Part shown: positions 25,345-34,981 of the stretch, one piece after another
How positions within the stretch are numbered: position 1 is the stretch's first letter
Layout: every line of letters begins with the position of its first letter
DNA from: Candidatus Planktophila sp.
Lineage (GTDB): Bacteria; Actinomycetota; Actinomycetes; Nanopelagicales; Nanopelagicaceae
Length of the DNA: 64,000 nt
Assembly (NCBI GenBank): GCA_021741905.1
Contig: JAIOWZ010000001.1
Span: 1 to 64,000 of the forward strand
Reading direction: 5' to 3'
The notes under the pieces: generated by a model
The model's database searches: none
Seen by the model: the letters and a program-made list of their open reading frames with translations, nothing else
Told to the model about the DNA's origin: nothing
Program-made: the position numbers and the translations under genes

Positions 25345-26993
25345 CAACGTACGCAGAGAGACCGACGATAAATGCCACTGGGTCTATATCTACTCCAAAA
25401 GGAAAGTCTTTCGTAAAGTGGATTACATCTACTGACCACAAGACGATCGGATATATGTATCTGATGACATCTTTTGCTTGGTTCTTGATTGCCGGTGTTT
25501 TGGCACTTGTTCTACGGGCTGAATTGGCACGACCAGGGATGCAGTTCCTGAGCAATGAGCAGTACAACCAAATTTTCACCATGCATGGAACGATCATGCT
25601 TTTGATGTTTGCAACACCATTATTCGTAGGTTTTGCCAATGTGATCATGCCGCTACAAATCGGCGCAGCAGATGTGGCATTCCCGCGCTTAAATATGTTT
25701 TCCTATTGGCTGTTCCTATTTGGTGGGTTAATGACTTTTGCCGGTTTCTTATCGCCAGGTGGCGCAGCATCATTTGGCTGGACCGCATATGCACCACTCT
25801 CAAGCTCTGAATATTCACCAGGTATCGGCGGGGATCTTTGGTTAATTGGCTTGGCTATCAGTGGTGTCGGAACAATTCTGGGTGGCGTTAACTTTATTAC
25901 GACAATTTTTACGATGCGCGCACCAGGTATGACGATGTTTCGCATGTCAATCTTTTCATGGAACGTTCTACTCACATCAATCTTAGTTTTGCTTGCATTC
26001 CCGCCGTTAGCAGCAGCTTTCTTAGGGTTAGAGGCAGATCGCCTCTATGGTTCGCATCTCTTTGATCCGGCCAACGGCGGAGCAATGCTCTGGCAGCACC
26101 TCTTTTGGTTCTTTGGTCATCCTGAGGTTTACATTCTCGCGCTGCCGTTTTTTGGAATCGTTACAGAAATTCTGCCTGTCTTTAGTCGCAAGCCAATCTT
26201 TGGCTATCTAGGTCTGATCGCAGCAACTATTGCCATCGCAGCACTTTCAGTCTCGGTGTGGGCTCATCACATGTTTGCAAGTGGTCAAGTCTTACTCCCA
26301 TTCTTTTCCTTCATGACTTTCTTGATTGGTGTTCCAACTGGAGTGAAATTCTTCAACTGGATCGGCACCATGTGGAGAGGCCACGTAACCTTTGAAACGC
26401 CGATGCTGTGGGTGATGGGATTCCTTGTGACATTCCTTTTTGGTGGCCTCACGGGAATTATCCTGGCTTCACCACCTCTAGATTTTGCAGTATCTGCTAG
26501 TTACTTCGTCGTAGCCCACTTCCATTATGTTCTTTTCGGAACAGTGGTGTTTTCAATGTTTGCAGGTTTTTATTTCTGGTGGCCAAAGATGACCGGACGT
26601 ATGCTTAACGAGCGTCTCGGAAAGATCCACTTCTGGACCTTGTTTGTTGGATTCCACCTCACCTTCTTAATCCAGCACTGGTTGGGCATTAAGGGATTCC
26701 CACGTCGTTATGCTGATTATTTGCCCGGCGATGGTTTTACTTTCATGAATACGGTTTCAACAATCGGTTCCTTCTTACTTGCCCTTTCGATGATTCCATT
26801 CTTCATCAATGTGTGGATCACTCGTAAATCTCCTATGGTTGGTGTGGATGACCCATGGGGTTATGGCAGCTCACTTGAATGGGCAACGTCCTGCCCACCT
26901 CCGCGCCACAACTTCCTATCTATGCCACGTATTTCTAGTGAGCGCCCAGCTTTTGATCTACATCACCCAGATGTAAAAATTGAGGGGAAGTAA
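25341..26993 (+). CDS. ctaD: Cytochrome c oxidase subunit I
   Basis: This 550-residue protein with 12 membrane helices carries heme a, heme a3 and CuB. Seen are the heme a ligand region [19 protein letters not shown] (CuB His with the crosslinked Tyr), [10 protein letters not shown] (two CuB His), K-channel residues near [11 protein letters not shown], and HFHYVLFG with the heme ligands. This is the aa3-type, A-family layout. It is the proton-pumping catalytic core of the terminal oxidase whose other subunits are ctaC, ctaF and ctaE in this window. Confidence 0.97.
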   Translation: MTTYAERPTINATGSISTPKGKSFVKWITSTDHKTIGYMYLMTSFAWFLIAGVLALVLRAELARPGMQFLSNEQYNQIFTMHGTIMLLMFATPLFVGFANVIMPLQIGAADVAFPRLNMFSYWLFLFGGLMTFAGFLSPGGAASFGWTAYAPLSSSEYSPGIGGDLWLIGLAISGVGTILGGVNFITTIFTMRAPGMTMFRMSIFSWNVLLTSILVLLAFPPLAAAFLGLEADRLYGSHLFDPANGGAMLWQHLFWFFGHPEVYILALPFFGIVTEILPVFSRKPIFGYLGLIAATIAIAALSVSVWAHHMFASGQVLLPFFSFMTFLIGVPTGVKFFNWIGTMWRGHVTFETPMLWVMGFLVTFLFGGLTGIILASPPLDFAVSASYFVVAHFHYVLFGTVVFSMFAGFYFWWPKMTGRMLNERLGKIHFWTLFVGFHLTFLIQHWLGIKGFPRRYADYLPGDGFTFMNTVSTIGSFLLALSMIPFFINVWITRKSPMVGVDDPWGYGSSLEWATSCPPPRHNFLSMPRISSERPAFDLHHPDVKIEGK

Positions 26994-26999
26994 TTTTAG

Positions 27000-27404
27000 A
27001 TGAAAGCCTCTTGGAAACTATTTGGTGGTTTAGCAGTCTTCTATGCCATTGTCACTGTTGTTTATGTCCTGATTGGTGGAGAACCTCTAGGCGTTAGCGG
27101 ATTGCTTTTGTCGGCTTGCTTGGCAGGAATGATTGGATTTTATGTCTGGTTTACTCAAAAGCGGATTGGTGTAGAACTTCCTGAAGATAATCTCACAGCT
27201 GAAATTTCAGATGGTGCTGGCGAATTGGGTTTCTATAGTCCACATTCCTGGTGGCCTCTACCAGTCGCACTCAGTGCCTGCACACTCGGTCTCGGATTGT
27301 TAATCGGATGGTGGCTCTCTCTCATTGGTCTCGGGGCGTTAATGATCTCGGTCATCGGCATGGTGACTGAATATGAAAAGCCTACGACCTCTTCAGCGCA
27401 CTAA
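27000..27404 (+). CDS. ctaF: Cytochrome c oxidase subunit IV, actinobacterial type
   Basis: This 134-residue protein has four membrane helices in two pairs split by a hydrophilic loop containing GELGFYSPHSWWPL, a stretch characteristic of the actinobacterial CtaF family. It is a structural subunit of the aa3 oxidase within the bcc-aa3 supercomplex. It follows ctaD by six bases and its TAA overlaps the ATG of the next gene (TAATG). Confidence 0.93.
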   Translation: MKASWKLFGGLAVFYAIVTVVYVLIGGEPLGVSGLLLSACLAGMIGFYVWFTQKRIGVELPEDNLTAEISDGAGELGFYSPHSWWPLPVALSACTLGLGLLIGWWLSLIGLGALMISVIGMVTEYEKPTTSSAH

Positions 27405-27889
27405 TGATGGCAGAACGGGCAGAAATTCTTACGACTGATCATCCAAGAAAAACTGCTGCGCGCATAATTATTGCGGCTCCAGCGAAGATGATCTTTGATT
27501 TATTGGCAAATCCATCCTGGCATCAGTTATTTGATGGATCAGAGACAATTAAGAAATCTGTCTCGGGACCTAAGCGGTTGTTCCTAGGTGCACAGTTTTC
27601 GATGGCCATGAAGATAAAGATCCCATATCGCATAAAAAACACGGTCGTAGTTTTTGAAGAGAATAAGAAGATTGCTTGGTGCCATTTAATGAAATGGAGA
27701 TGGCAATACGAACTTATTGATTTGGGCAATGGCGCCACTCAAGTCACTGAATCATTTGATGCAAGCGACATTCCATTCTTTGCCAAGCATTGGCTGAACT
27801 TAACCGGGGCTATGGCTCATAATCCTAAATGGATGGGTAAGTCACTCGTAAACCTAAAAGCAATTTGTGAGGGCTTTAACTCTCTTTAG
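27404..27889 (+). CDS. SRPBCC (START-like) family protein
   Basis: This 161-residue protein has the helix-grip pattern of polyketide-cyclase/START-like proteins. An N-terminal strand (ARIIIAAPAKMIFDLLANPSWH) is followed by alternating strands and a long C-terminal helix (HWLNLTGAMAHNPKWMGKSLVNLKA). Such proteins bind hydrophobic ligands; the ligand is unknown. It is translationally coupled to ctaF, yet no link to respiration is established for the family. Stop codons interlock with those of qcrB (TTAG, 27886-27889). Confidence 0.8.
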   Translation: MMAERAEILTTDHPRKTAARIIIAAPAKMIFDLLANPSWHQLFDGSETIKKSVSGPKRLFLGAQFSMAMKIKIPYRIKNTVVVFEENKKIAWCHLMKWRWQYELIDLGNGATQVTESFDASDIPFFAKHWLNLTGAMAHNPKWMGKSLVNLKAICEGFNSL

Positions 27890-29469
27890 TGGTGTTCGAT
27901 CTCTTTGAGATCATCAGCTGAGACCTTAGTGATCTGTTCGGCGTTAGCAATACTCATACGGGCACGTAATTTGTTCCTTAGAGCACCAGCACGTTTTACT
28001 CCACGACCATCAACTGCAGGCAACTCAAGTGGGGGAGCTTGCTCGTGGGAGGTGAGTAGGTAGGCCTTTTCTGGTGAAATTGGTTCATGAACTTCTACGA
28101 ATTCACCATGAGGCAAACGAAGCAGAGTTCCAGTTTCGCGGCCGTGAAGAACTAACTCACGATCTGCTCGCTGCAATGACAGACACAGTCGTTTTGTGAT
28201 TATAAATGCGAGGGGTGGCAGGATTAAAACTCCAAAGCGCGTGCCCCACATGATTTGATTGATGGAGAGATCAAAGTGTGTCGCAATTATGTCGTTACCA
28301 CCGTTTATCAAGGTAACCATGACAAAAGTTAAAGACATAACGCCTAGTGCAGTGCGGTTGGGTGCATTGCGTGGGCGATCTAGGAGATGGTGCTCGCGCT
28401 TATCTCCAGTGATCCAGCTTTCGATGAATGGATATAAAGCCATGCCGGTAAATAGAATTCCAGGAATAATTAATCCAGGAATCAAAATATTCCAAGAAAT
28501 CGTATGGCCAAATGCATGAGTTTCAATTGGGGGAGCCATACGCACTAAGCCATCAAGCCAACCCATATACCAGTCTGGTTGAGAACCGGCAGAAATTTGC
28601 CCTGGTGTGTAGGGACCGTAGAGCCAAATTGGGTTAATCGATGCGACTGCTGCTAAAAAGGCGGTCACACCAAAGACAATGAAGAAAAATCCACCTGCCT
28701 TAGCCATGTAGGTAGGCATCAGTGGATATCCGACAACATTTTTCTCTGTGCGTCCTGGACCTGGGTACTGAGTGTGCTTCTGGTACCAGACCATCATTAA
28801 GTGAGCGGTGATTAAAGCTAAGAAAGCACCAGGCAACAACAAAACGTGCACTATATAAATTCGCGGGATGAAAGCTTCTCCAGGGAATGCTCCGCCAAAG
28901 GCAAAGTAGGCCAGATAAGAACCGACTACTGGTAAAGCCTGAATGATCGCCTCTGCAATACGAATTCCAGTACCTGATAGAAGATCATCTGGCAGTGAGT
29001 AGCCAAGGAATCCTTCAACAATTCCTAAAGTAAGAAGTCCAATTCCAATAATCCAATTTCCTTCGCGTGGCTTTCGGAATGCTCCTGTGAAAAAGACGCG
29101 CATCAAGTGGGCAACGATGGCTGCCATGAAAATTAGTGCAGCCCAGTGGTGAATTTGGCGCATCAAGAGACCACCGCGAACTTCAAAGGAGATGTGAAGT
29201 GTCGAGGCGTAGGCAGCCGACATCTTTATGCCCTCAAGTGGTTCGTAACTACCCTCATAAATAACTTCACGTTGTGATGGGTCAAACCAAAAAGTTAGGA
29301 AAGTTCCAGAAAGCAACAAGATAACAAATGAGTACAGCGCAACTTCACCTAAGAGGAAGGACCAGTGATCAGGAAAAACTTTTTGTAAGTTTTTCTTCAT
29401 CCATGCAGCAGCGCCAGTGCGCTCATCTACATAATTGGCAACATTGCCTAATTGCGTTTCAACTGTCAT
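27886..29469 (-). CDS. qcrB: Cytochrome bc1 complex cytochrome b subunit
   Basis: This 527-residue membrane protein has the four heme-ligand histidines in two helices (HHWAALIFMAAIVAH and HVLLLPGAFLALITAH). The quinol-site motif PPIE-like segment, usually PEWY, appears as QPDWYMGWLDGLVRM. A long hydrophilic C-terminal extension of about 120 residues is typical of actinobacterial QcrB. It oxidises menaquinol with QcrA and QcrC. Its start overlaps the qcrA stop in ATGA. Confidence 0.96.
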   Translation of the reverse strand: MTVETQLGNVANYVDERTGAAAWMKKNLQKVFPDHWSFLLGEVALYSFVILLLSGTFLTFWFDPSQREVIYEGSYEPLEGIKMSAAYASTLHISFEVRGGLLMRQIHHWAALIFMAAIVAHLMRVFFTGAFRKPREGNWIIGIGLLTLGIVEGFLGYSLPDDLLSGTGIRIAEAIIQALPVVGSYLAYFAFGGAFPGEAFIPRIYIVHVLLLPGAFLALITAHLMMVWYQKHTQYPGPGRTEKNVVGYPLMPTYMAKAGGFFFIVFGVTAFLAAVASINPIWLYGPYTPGQISAGSQPDWYMGWLDGLVRMAPPIETHAFGHTISWNILIPGLIIPGILFTGMALYPFIESWITGDKREHHLLDRPRNAPNRTALGVMSLTFVMVTLINGGNDIIATHFDLSINQIMWGTRFGVLILPPLAFIITKRLCLSLQRADRELVLHGRETGTLLRLPHGEFVEVHEPISPEKAYLLTSHEQAPPLELPAVDGRGVKRAGALRNKLRARMSIANAEQITKVSADDLKEIEHH

Positions 29470-30461
29470 TGTGAGTTTCGCTCCCAGAAACTAGGTCCGA
29501 CTGGCTCGGAGAATGGTTTACGAGCCACTAAATAACCTTCACCATCAATTGTAATGTCTAATTGAGGTAATGGCCTGGCAGAAGGCCCGAAGATAACTTT
29601 GGCAGCTCGAGTCACATCAAATGTCGATTGATGACATGGACACAGCAGGTGCTTAGTTTGTTGCTCATAGAGCGCCACGGCGCATCCCATATGAGAACAA
29701 ATTTTTGAGAAGGCAATTATCCCGTCATGCGTCATTGCCAATCTATCGGCCTCAAGATTGAACTCTTGTGGGCGAAGACGAATCAGCAAAACTGCGTCTT
29801 TAGCAATATCACTGAGTTTGCGATGTTCAGGATCTTCGATCTCTGGCAGAACCTGAGCCACTGCACCGACTTCAAGATCTGAAGATTTGATGCGGCGATT
29901 TCCAGGATCGGTTACAAGGTAGGTGCCTGACTTCCAGGTTGTTTTTTCAAGCTCCTTGCCGGGCAACGGACCTAAATCGCGAAGTAGAAGAAGGGGAGAG
30001 AGCGCAGATAATCCAAGGGCCGCACCAAGAGATCTCTTAATTAGTGAGCGACGTCCAAGTCCGGAAGCACTTGCACCAGATTTAACTGCTTCAACAAACT
30101 CTTTGCGATCTGAATCTGGGGAACGAAACTCGTGGCGTTGTGCAACGACTTCGGTATCTGGCATCAATGTTTTTGCCCAGTGGATTGCGCCCATGCCAAT
30201 AAAAAATAGTGAGATCGCCATTCCTAAACCAAGACCCAGCTGATGGGCATTTTGGTTTCCCATCACAGGAATGAAAATGAACAAATCATCGGGAACGAAG
30301 ATGTAAGAAACTATAAGAAGAACTGTTCCAAGTGCAGAGATTCCAAAGAGAGTAGCAACTTGACGCTCTGCACGATCTGCTGCAGCCGGATCAGTATCTG
30401 CTTTGCGGTGAACGTGGGCAGGTAAACCTGGATCTTTTATGGCTTCAATTTCGTTAGACAT
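29466..30461 (-). CDS. qcrA: Rieske iron-sulfur subunit of the bc1 complex
   Basis: This 331-residue protein has three N-terminal membrane helices, as in other actinobacterial QcrA proteins, then a C-terminal Rieske domain. Cluster ligands are Cys255/His257 and Cys274/His277 in CSHMGC and CPCHQS, with Cys260 and Cys276 forming the usual disulfide. A twin-arginine-like stretch (GRRSLIKRSLG) precedes the third helix, consistent with combined Sec/Tat insertion known for this family. It transfers electrons from menaquinol to QcrC. Confidence 0.96.
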   Translation of the reverse strand: MSNEIEAIKDPGLPAHVHRKADTDPAAADRAERQVATLFGISALGTVLLIVSYIFVPDDLFIFIPVMGNQNAHQLGLGLGMAISLFFIGMGAIHWAKTLMPDTEVVAQRHEFRSPDSDRKEFVEAVKSGASASGLGRRSLIKRSLGAALGLSALSPLLLLRDLGPLPGKELEKTTWKSGTYLVTDPGNRRIKSSDLEVGAVAQVLPEIEDPEHRKLSDIAKDAVLLIRLRPQEFNLEADRLAMTHDGIIAFSKICSHMGCAVALYEQQTKHLLCPCHQSTFDVTRAAKVIFGPSARPLPQLDITIDGEGYLVARKPFSEPVGPSFWERNSQ

Positions 30462-30465
30462 ATTC

Positions 30466-31257
30466 CTACTTCGCCTTCATCGCTAGCCAGACCGCAACAC
30501 CGATAAGCATTCCTAGTCCCAGCACCCAACCTAATAATCCTTCAGTTACTGGACCAACACGGCCAAGCGAGGCACCGCCAAGATTTGGTTCATTCTCAGC
30601 AGCCTTAATCCACTTGATGATTGAAAGCTTTTCTGCAGGTGTGATGGTTTTATCACTAAAGACCGGCATAGATTGTGGACCAGTAACCATCGCTTCATAA
30701 ATGTGTTTTGGTTCCACACCCATCAAGGTTGGCGCATATTTTCCTTGCGTCAGAGCGCCGCCTTGTCCGGCAAAGTTGTGACACATGGCGCAGTTGTTTC
30801 GAAATAATTCGCCGCCCTCTGCTGTGTTTCCATCACGTTCATAATTTAGAGAAGACTCCGCAGGAATTTCAGGACCCGGTGCAAGGGATGCTACATAAGC
30901 TGCCACAGCAGCTGTCTCTGCTGCGTCATAAACCGGTTCCTTGCGCATAGCCTGCGTGCTCATATCTGCCATTGGCATGCGACCTGTACCTACTTGGAAA
31001 TCAACTGATGCAGCTCCAACTCCAATGAGCGAAGGTGCGATTTGTCCACCTTCAGCATTGAGCCCATGACAGGAAGAGCAACCTTTGAGAAAAATTTGGC
31101 GACCTTCTTCAATCAGAACTGAGCGATCCGCAGCTGCCATTTCTGATGAAGTTGCTGCACTTGCAACGCTGTAGGTAGCCCCGATTGCAAGCAGTGCTAG
31201 TAACAATAGCAATGGAGCTGCGGCCTTATGTCGACGGTAGCGAGATAAACGTTTCAC
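30466..31257 (-). CDS. qcrC: Diheme cytochrome c subunit of the bc1 complex
   Basis: This 263-residue protein has an N-terminal signal anchor (residues 13-35), two cytochrome c domains each with a CxxCH site (Cys60-Cys63-His64 and Cys156-Cys159-His160) and one C-terminal helix. The fused diheme form replaces a soluble cytochrome c and links the bc complex directly to the oxidase. It lies nine bases after ctaE and four before qcrA in a ctaE-qcrC-qcrA-qcrB operon. Confidence 0.96.
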   Translation of the reverse strand: MKRLSRYRRHKAAAPLLLLLALLAIGATYSVASAATSSEMAAADRSVLIEEGRQIFLKGCSSCHGLNAEGGQIAPSLIGVGAASVDFQVGTGRMPMADMSTQAMRKEPVYDAAETAAVAAYVASLAPGPEIPAESSLNYERDGNTAEGGELFRNNCAMCHNFAGQGGALTQGKYAPTLMGVEPKHIYEAMVTGPQSMPVFSDKTITPAEKLSIIKWIKAAENEPNLGGASLGRVGPVTEGLLGWVLGLGMLIGVAVWLAMKAK

Positions 31258-31266
31258 TGAACTCCC

Positions 31267-31890
31267 TTACTTAATCAAGTAGATCGCTGAAAAGAGTGCG
31301 ATCCACACCACGTCGACGAAGTGCCAATAGTAGGAAACAACAATTGCAGTTGTTGCTTGTTGGTGCGTGAAGCGTCGTGCCTTCGACACACGTACCATCA
31401 CAATCAAAAAGGCAATAAGTCCGCCAGTTACATGCAGACCGTGAAAACCAGTGGCAATATAGAAAACAGAACCGTATGCATCAGATGAAAGCGTTTTGCC
31501 TTCAGAAACCAACATTGCATACTCATAAATTTGTCCAGATACGAATACGGCGCCCATTAAAAATGTCGCAGCAAACCATTCGCGCATTCCCCATTTAGTG
31601 AATTGAAATACCTTTCCAGTTCGGTGATTCTGGAAACGCTCAGCAGCGAATACTCCAAACTGGCAGGTAACAGATGAGAGAACAAGAATTGTTGTATTAA
31701 TTGCCGCAAAAGGAATATTCAAAAGCTCGGTTGACTCGGCCCAAATAGCTGGACCTTGGACAGCGCGGATAGTGAAGTACATTGCAAACAAGGCAGCAAA
31801 AAACATAAGTTCACTGGCAAGCCACACGATCGTTCCCACGGCCACTGCGTTAGGGCGTGTGATTTTCTGATGTGCGACTGTGCTGGACAT
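31267..31890 (-). CDS. ctaE: Cytochrome c oxidase subunit III
   Basis: This 207-residue protein has five to six membrane helices, shorter than the seven-helix form of mitochondria, as usual in actinobacteria. The segment [22 protein letters not shown] with its conserved Glu, and the C-terminal [14 protein letters not shown], identify it. The ATG at 31890 (MSSTVAHQK) is chosen by family alignment; an in-frame ATG at 31962 would add 24 residues not seen in relatives. First gene of the ctaE-qcrCAB operon. Confidence 0.95.
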   Translation of the reverse strand: MSSTVAHQKITRPNAVAVGTIVWLASELMFFAALFAMYFTIRAVQGPAIWAESTELLNIPFAAINTTILVLSSVTCQFGVFAAERFQNHRTGKVFQFTKWGMREWFAATFLMGAVFVSGQIYEYAMLVSEGKTLSSDAYGSVFYIATGFHGLHVTGGLIAFLIVMVRVSKARRFTHQQATTAIVVSYYWHFVDVVWIALFSAIYLIK

Positions 31891-32036
31891 AGGTCTGATT
31901 ATTCCCGAAATTAGGCTCGGCGTCTTGCCAGCGCCGCCGTAGGGTGTCGTAATTAGGCGCATGTGAGGTGAAACGGATCACTATAAAAGTGCTGGCTCTG
32001 AATCGTAAAAATGAGTCCAGATCCTTGGTTCGAGAA

Positions 32037-32042
32037 TAGACT
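32037..32042 (+). promoter_or_regulatory. -10 box of the receiver-like gene (leaderless)
   Basis: TAGACT ends six bases before the ATG at 32049. It supports that ATG over a TTG two codons upstream. Confidence 0.5.
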
Positions 32043-32048
32043 TTGTCC

Positions 32049-32471
32049 ATGTCAGATTCGAAGAAGCAGATCATTGTGTACTCCGATGATTCATCGGTTC
32101 GTGCATCAATAGTCTCTGCCTTGGGACGACGTATTGCAGTTGATCTGCCAGAACATGAGATTCATGAATTTGCGACGGGCTCTGCCTTGCGTGCGTATGT
32201 GGATGGCAAAAGCGTTGGCGGAGGTTCTCGCGCCGATCTCTTTATTTTGGATGGAGAAGCAGCACAAGAAGGCGGTCTGGGAATGGCCCGCCAATTGAAA
32301 GATGAACTCTTTAACTGTCCGCCAGTGTTGGTCATCACAGGACGAAAAGAAGATGCTTGGTTAGCTGCCTGGTCTATGGCAGAGGCTTCGGTTGTTCACC
32401 CGATTGACCCATTTACTCTTGCTAAAACCGCAGCACAATTACTGCGCGGCACCACACTCGTATCTGCTTAA
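32049..32471 (+). CDS. Response-regulator receiver-like protein with altered switch residue
   Basis: This 140-residue protein has the alternating strand/helix pattern of a CheY-like receiver: acidic pair Asp13-Asp14 after the first strand, candidate phospho-acceptor Asp68 in LFILDGEA, and Thr97 in VLVITGRKED. The invariant Lys before Pro is replaced by His117 (VVHPIDPF), so normal phosphorylation switching may be lost. No output domain follows and no sensor kinase is nearby. It may act as a protein-binding module. trpD starts eight bases downstream and is probably on the same transcript. Confidence 0.72.
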   Translation: MSDSKKQIIVYSDDSSVRASIVSALGRRIAVDLPEHEIHEFATGSALRAYVDGKSVGGGSRADLFILDGEAAQEGGLGMARQLKDELFNCPPVLVITGRKEDAWLAAWSMAEASVVHPIDPFTLAKTAAQLLRGTTLVSA

Positions 32472-32479
32472 CTAATCTG

Positions 32480-33523
32480 ATGATCCAATCGCGCTGGGAA
32501 ACACATATCTCGCGTCTGCAATCAGGGCTAGATCTTGAAACTCAAGCTGTTCAGTGGTGCATGAATGAAATCCTGACTGGAAATGCCAATCTCGAAGTAA
32601 TCAAGGAGTTCTTACTTGCCTTGAAGTCAAAGGGTGAAACCTCTGAAGAGGTGGGAGCACTCGTTGCACAGATGTATCAACACTGCGCACCGATTACTAT
32701 CAAGGAGAGAGCTGTTGACACTGTGGGCACTGGCGGCGATGGTGCTCACACAATCAATATCTCAACAACAGCTGCAATCATTGCCGCGGCTGCAGGTGTC
32801 AAAGTAATCAAACACGGAAATCGCGCGGCATCATCAAAATCAGGATCAGCAGATCTGCTCGAAGCCCTAGGGATCAACATCAACCTTGATGGTGCGGGGG
32901 TTGAAAAAACATTTAGTGAATTAGGAATTGGTTTTTGCTTCGCACCAGTTTTTCACCCTGCGATGCGCTTTGCTGCTCCTGCACGCAAGGAGTTAGGAAC
33001 ACCGACAGTTTTTAACATTTTGGGGCCTATGGCCAATCCCGCCAAACCTAAGGCCGCTGCTATCGGCGTTGCCAACGAACGTATGCACCTAGTGATGGCC
33101 GAAGTCCTTAGTGCTCGGGGTGTAGATGGTTTTGTTTTTCGCGGAGATGATGGATTAGATGAAATTACCTTGGCCACCACTACCTCTGTGCTGACAATCG
33201 GTAGTGGGGAAATAACCAGCGACCGTATTGACCCGCTTGATTTCGATATTGCACGTGCTCCTATTGCAGCCCTTGTTGGGGGAGATGCAACTGAAAATGC
33301 GCGCATCACCTTGGCGATTTTTTCCGGAGAAAAAGGTGCACCACGAGATGCTGTTGTCCTAAACGCTGCTGCCGCGATTGCTGCATATGAGGCTAGATTT
33401 GATTTGAATCTGCATCAGCGAATGGCCTTGGGTATTTCACGCGCTGTTGATGCAATTGATTCAGGAGCAGCTACCCGCTTGGTTTCACAATGGGCAGAAC
33501 TTACTCAGAAATTAAGCGCTTAG
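32480..33523 (+). CDS. trpD: Anthranilate phosphoribosyltransferase
   Basis: This 347-residue enzyme joins anthranilate to phosphoribosyl pyrophosphate in tryptophan synthesis. Visible are the PRPP/anthranilate loop VDTVGTGGDGAHTINIST (about residues 79-96), KHGNRAASSKSGSADLLEALG, and a DGLDE motif for metal binding. It is not linked to other trp genes here, matching the ctaE/trpD neighbourhood in mycobacteria. Only eight bases separate it from the receiver-like gene, leaving no room for an attenuator. Its end overlaps the convergent exonuclease gene by 23 bases. Confidence 0.95.
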   Translation: MIQSRWETHISRLQSGLDLETQAVQWCMNEILTGNANLEVIKEFLLALKSKGETSEEVGALVAQMYQHCAPITIKERAVDTVGTGGDGAHTINISTTAAIIAAAAGVKVIKHGNRAASSKSGSADLLEALGININLDGAGVEKTFSELGIGFCFAPVFHPAMRFAAPARKELGTPTVFNILGPMANPAKPKAAAIGVANERMHLVMAEVLSARGVDGFVFRGDDGLDEITLATTTSVLTIGSGEITSDRIDPLDFDIARAPIAALVGGDATENARITLAIFSGEKGAPRDAVVLNAAAAIAAYEARFDLNLHQRMALGISRAVDAIDSGAATRLVSQWAELTQKLSA

Positions 33524-34133
33524 CCCGGCGCTTTTTAGAGGGAAAATTTCGCATCTCTTCAAAACTCCACACATCATGACCAGCTAGTCGTTCAATGATT
33601 CCGTGCAAAACATCAACTGTTGCAAGAGCATCATCTAAAGCGCGATGTGTGGGTGATGTACGAGCGTTAAAAAATTCTGCAAGTGTTCCCAATTTACAGT
33701 TGATAACTTCATCTCTATCTAGAACTGCTCTGGCTAAACGCGCAGTATCGACAGTTTGGTAATTCGGCCAAGGGTATTTATGGGTAAGTGCAGCCGCCTT
33801 CAAAAAACTCAGATCAAAGGGAGCGTTGTGTGCGACCACAACAGTTTCTTCTGCAGAGCCCAAGAATTCAAATAGCGTCGGGAGAACTTCATCTATAAAT
33901 GGCGCAGAGAGCAACATCTCATCAGTAATTCCCGTTAACTGCGTGATGAAGTGTGGCAATGCGTGGCCTGGATCAACAAAGCTTTGAAAAGTCCCGAGCA
34001 CTGTGCCGCCTCGAACTTTTACAACACCAATTTCAGTAATACCCGCACCAAATTTTGGAGAGCCACCAGAAGTTTCTAGATCTATGACAGCAAAGGTGGT
34101 CTGCGATAGTGGGGTTTGACCAATGTTCATCAT
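33501..34133 (-). CDS. DEDDh 3'-5' exonuclease (DnaQ-like), without UvrC-like domain
   Basis: This 210-residue protein has all DEDDh residues: Asp18 and Glu20 (VIDLETSG), Asp107 (HNAPFDLSF), His163 and Asp168 (HRALDDAL). The family includes the DNA polymerase III epsilon proofreader and repair exonucleases. At this locus mycobacteria carry a longer protein (Rv2191, recalled) with a UvrC-like C-terminus; here only the nuclease plus a basic tail remains. ATG 34133 is chosen because TACGAT lies seven bases upstream; a GTG two codons earlier would fall inside that gap. Confidence 0.85.
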   Translation of the reverse strand: MMNIGQTPLSQTTFAVIDLETSGGSPKFGAGITEIGVVKVRGGTVLGTFQSFVDPGHALPHFITQLTGITDEMLLSAPFIDEVLPTLFEFLGSAEETVVVAHNAPFDLSFLKAAALTHKYPWPNYQTVDTARLARAVLDRDEVINCKLGTLAEFFNARTSPTHRALDDALATVDVLHGIIERLAGHDVWSFEEMRNFPSKKRRAKRLISE

Positions 34134-34140
34134 GGGCACG

Positions 34141-34146
34141 ATCGTA
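34141..34146 (-). promoter_or_regulatory. -10 box of the exonuclease gene (leaderless)
   Basis: TACGAT on the minus strand ends seven bases before the ATG at 34133. Confidence 0.5.
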
Positions 34147-34174
34147 GGTGATTGAACTGACAGCAGTCAGGTCA

Positions 34175-34180
34175 TAGTAT
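34175..34180 (+). promoter_or_regulatory. -10 box of the esterase gene (leaderless)
   Basis: TAGTAT ends six bases before the ATG at 34187. With the exonuclease box it makes a divergent promoter of about 55 bases. Confidence 0.55.
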
Positions 34181-34186
34181 TTTCTT

Positions 34187-34957
34187 ATGGCAATAGAGGG
34201 AGCACCAGTAGGTTGGATGCAGGATTGGTCTGCAGTTGGTTCAGGTAAGAATGCCCACATTGGCGTACTTCTGGTTCATGGGTTTACTGGAGCACCGCCA
34301 TCGATGCGTCCATGGGGCGAGTTCTTACATTCCAAGGGTTATACCGTTCGGGTGCCGCTACTTCCCGGGCATGGGACTAAGCCTGAAGATTTAAATGAAG
34401 TTAAATGGCAAGAATGGCCAGCAAAAGTTATTTATGAACTCAATGAACTTAAGAAAACCTGCGACACCATTTTTTTAATCGGGCTTTCGATGGGTGGCGG
34501 CACAGTTCTCAATGTTGCAACGACTAATAATGAGGAAATTAAGGGATTGATTTTGGTTAATCCGTGGATTCATCTCAAGGGAGTCACTGTCGAAGTTTCA
34601 TTTTTAGTATCACGTCTTCGTAAAATGCGAGCCAGTGTTGGAAATGACATCAAGCGCCCTGGAATCACAGAGTGGGGCTATGACGCAACCCCCATGCGAG
34701 GCGTTTATCAAGCCCTCAAAATGCTACGAATTACCCGAAAGAATCTGGCGGCGGTAACAGTTCCCGTGCAGCTGTTTCATTCTGTTGAAGATCACACCTT
34801 GCCGGTGTCTAATACTGAAATTATTTTGGCTGAGATTGGGTCCAAGGATAAAACACGTATTGAATTAGTAAATAGTTATCACGTTGCAACTTTGGATTAT
34901 GACCAAGAGTTGATTTTTCAAAACAGCCTTACCTTTATTGAAGGATTAACTCCCTAA
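34187..34957 (+). CDS. Alpha/beta hydrolase, carboxylesterase Est30-like
   Basis: This 256-residue protein has an oxyanion-hole HGFTGAP (residues 31-37) and a nucleophile elbow GLSMGGG (Ser101). The acid appears in HSVEDHTLP and the catalytic His in NSYHVATLD, completing the triad. The arrangement matches small carboxylesterases/monoacylglycerol lipases such as Est30. No signal peptide is seen, so it acts in the cytoplasm. The substrate is unknown. It stands alone between a divergent and a convergent gene. Confidence 0.87.
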   Translation: MAIEGAPVGWMQDWSAVGSGKNAHIGVLLVHGFTGAPPSMRPWGEFLHSKGYTVRVPLLPGHGTKPEDLNEVKWQEWPAKVIYELNELKKTCDTIFLIGLSMGGGTVLNVATTNNEEIKGLILVNPWIHLKGVTVEVSFLVSRLRKMRASVGNDIKRPGITEWGYDATPMRGVYQALKMLRITRKNLAAVTVPVQLFHSVEDHTLPVSNTEIILAEIGSKDKTRIELVNSYHVATLDYDQELIFQNSLTFIEGLTP

Positions 34958-34981
34958 AGATTTTGACATCTGAATCGCGAG

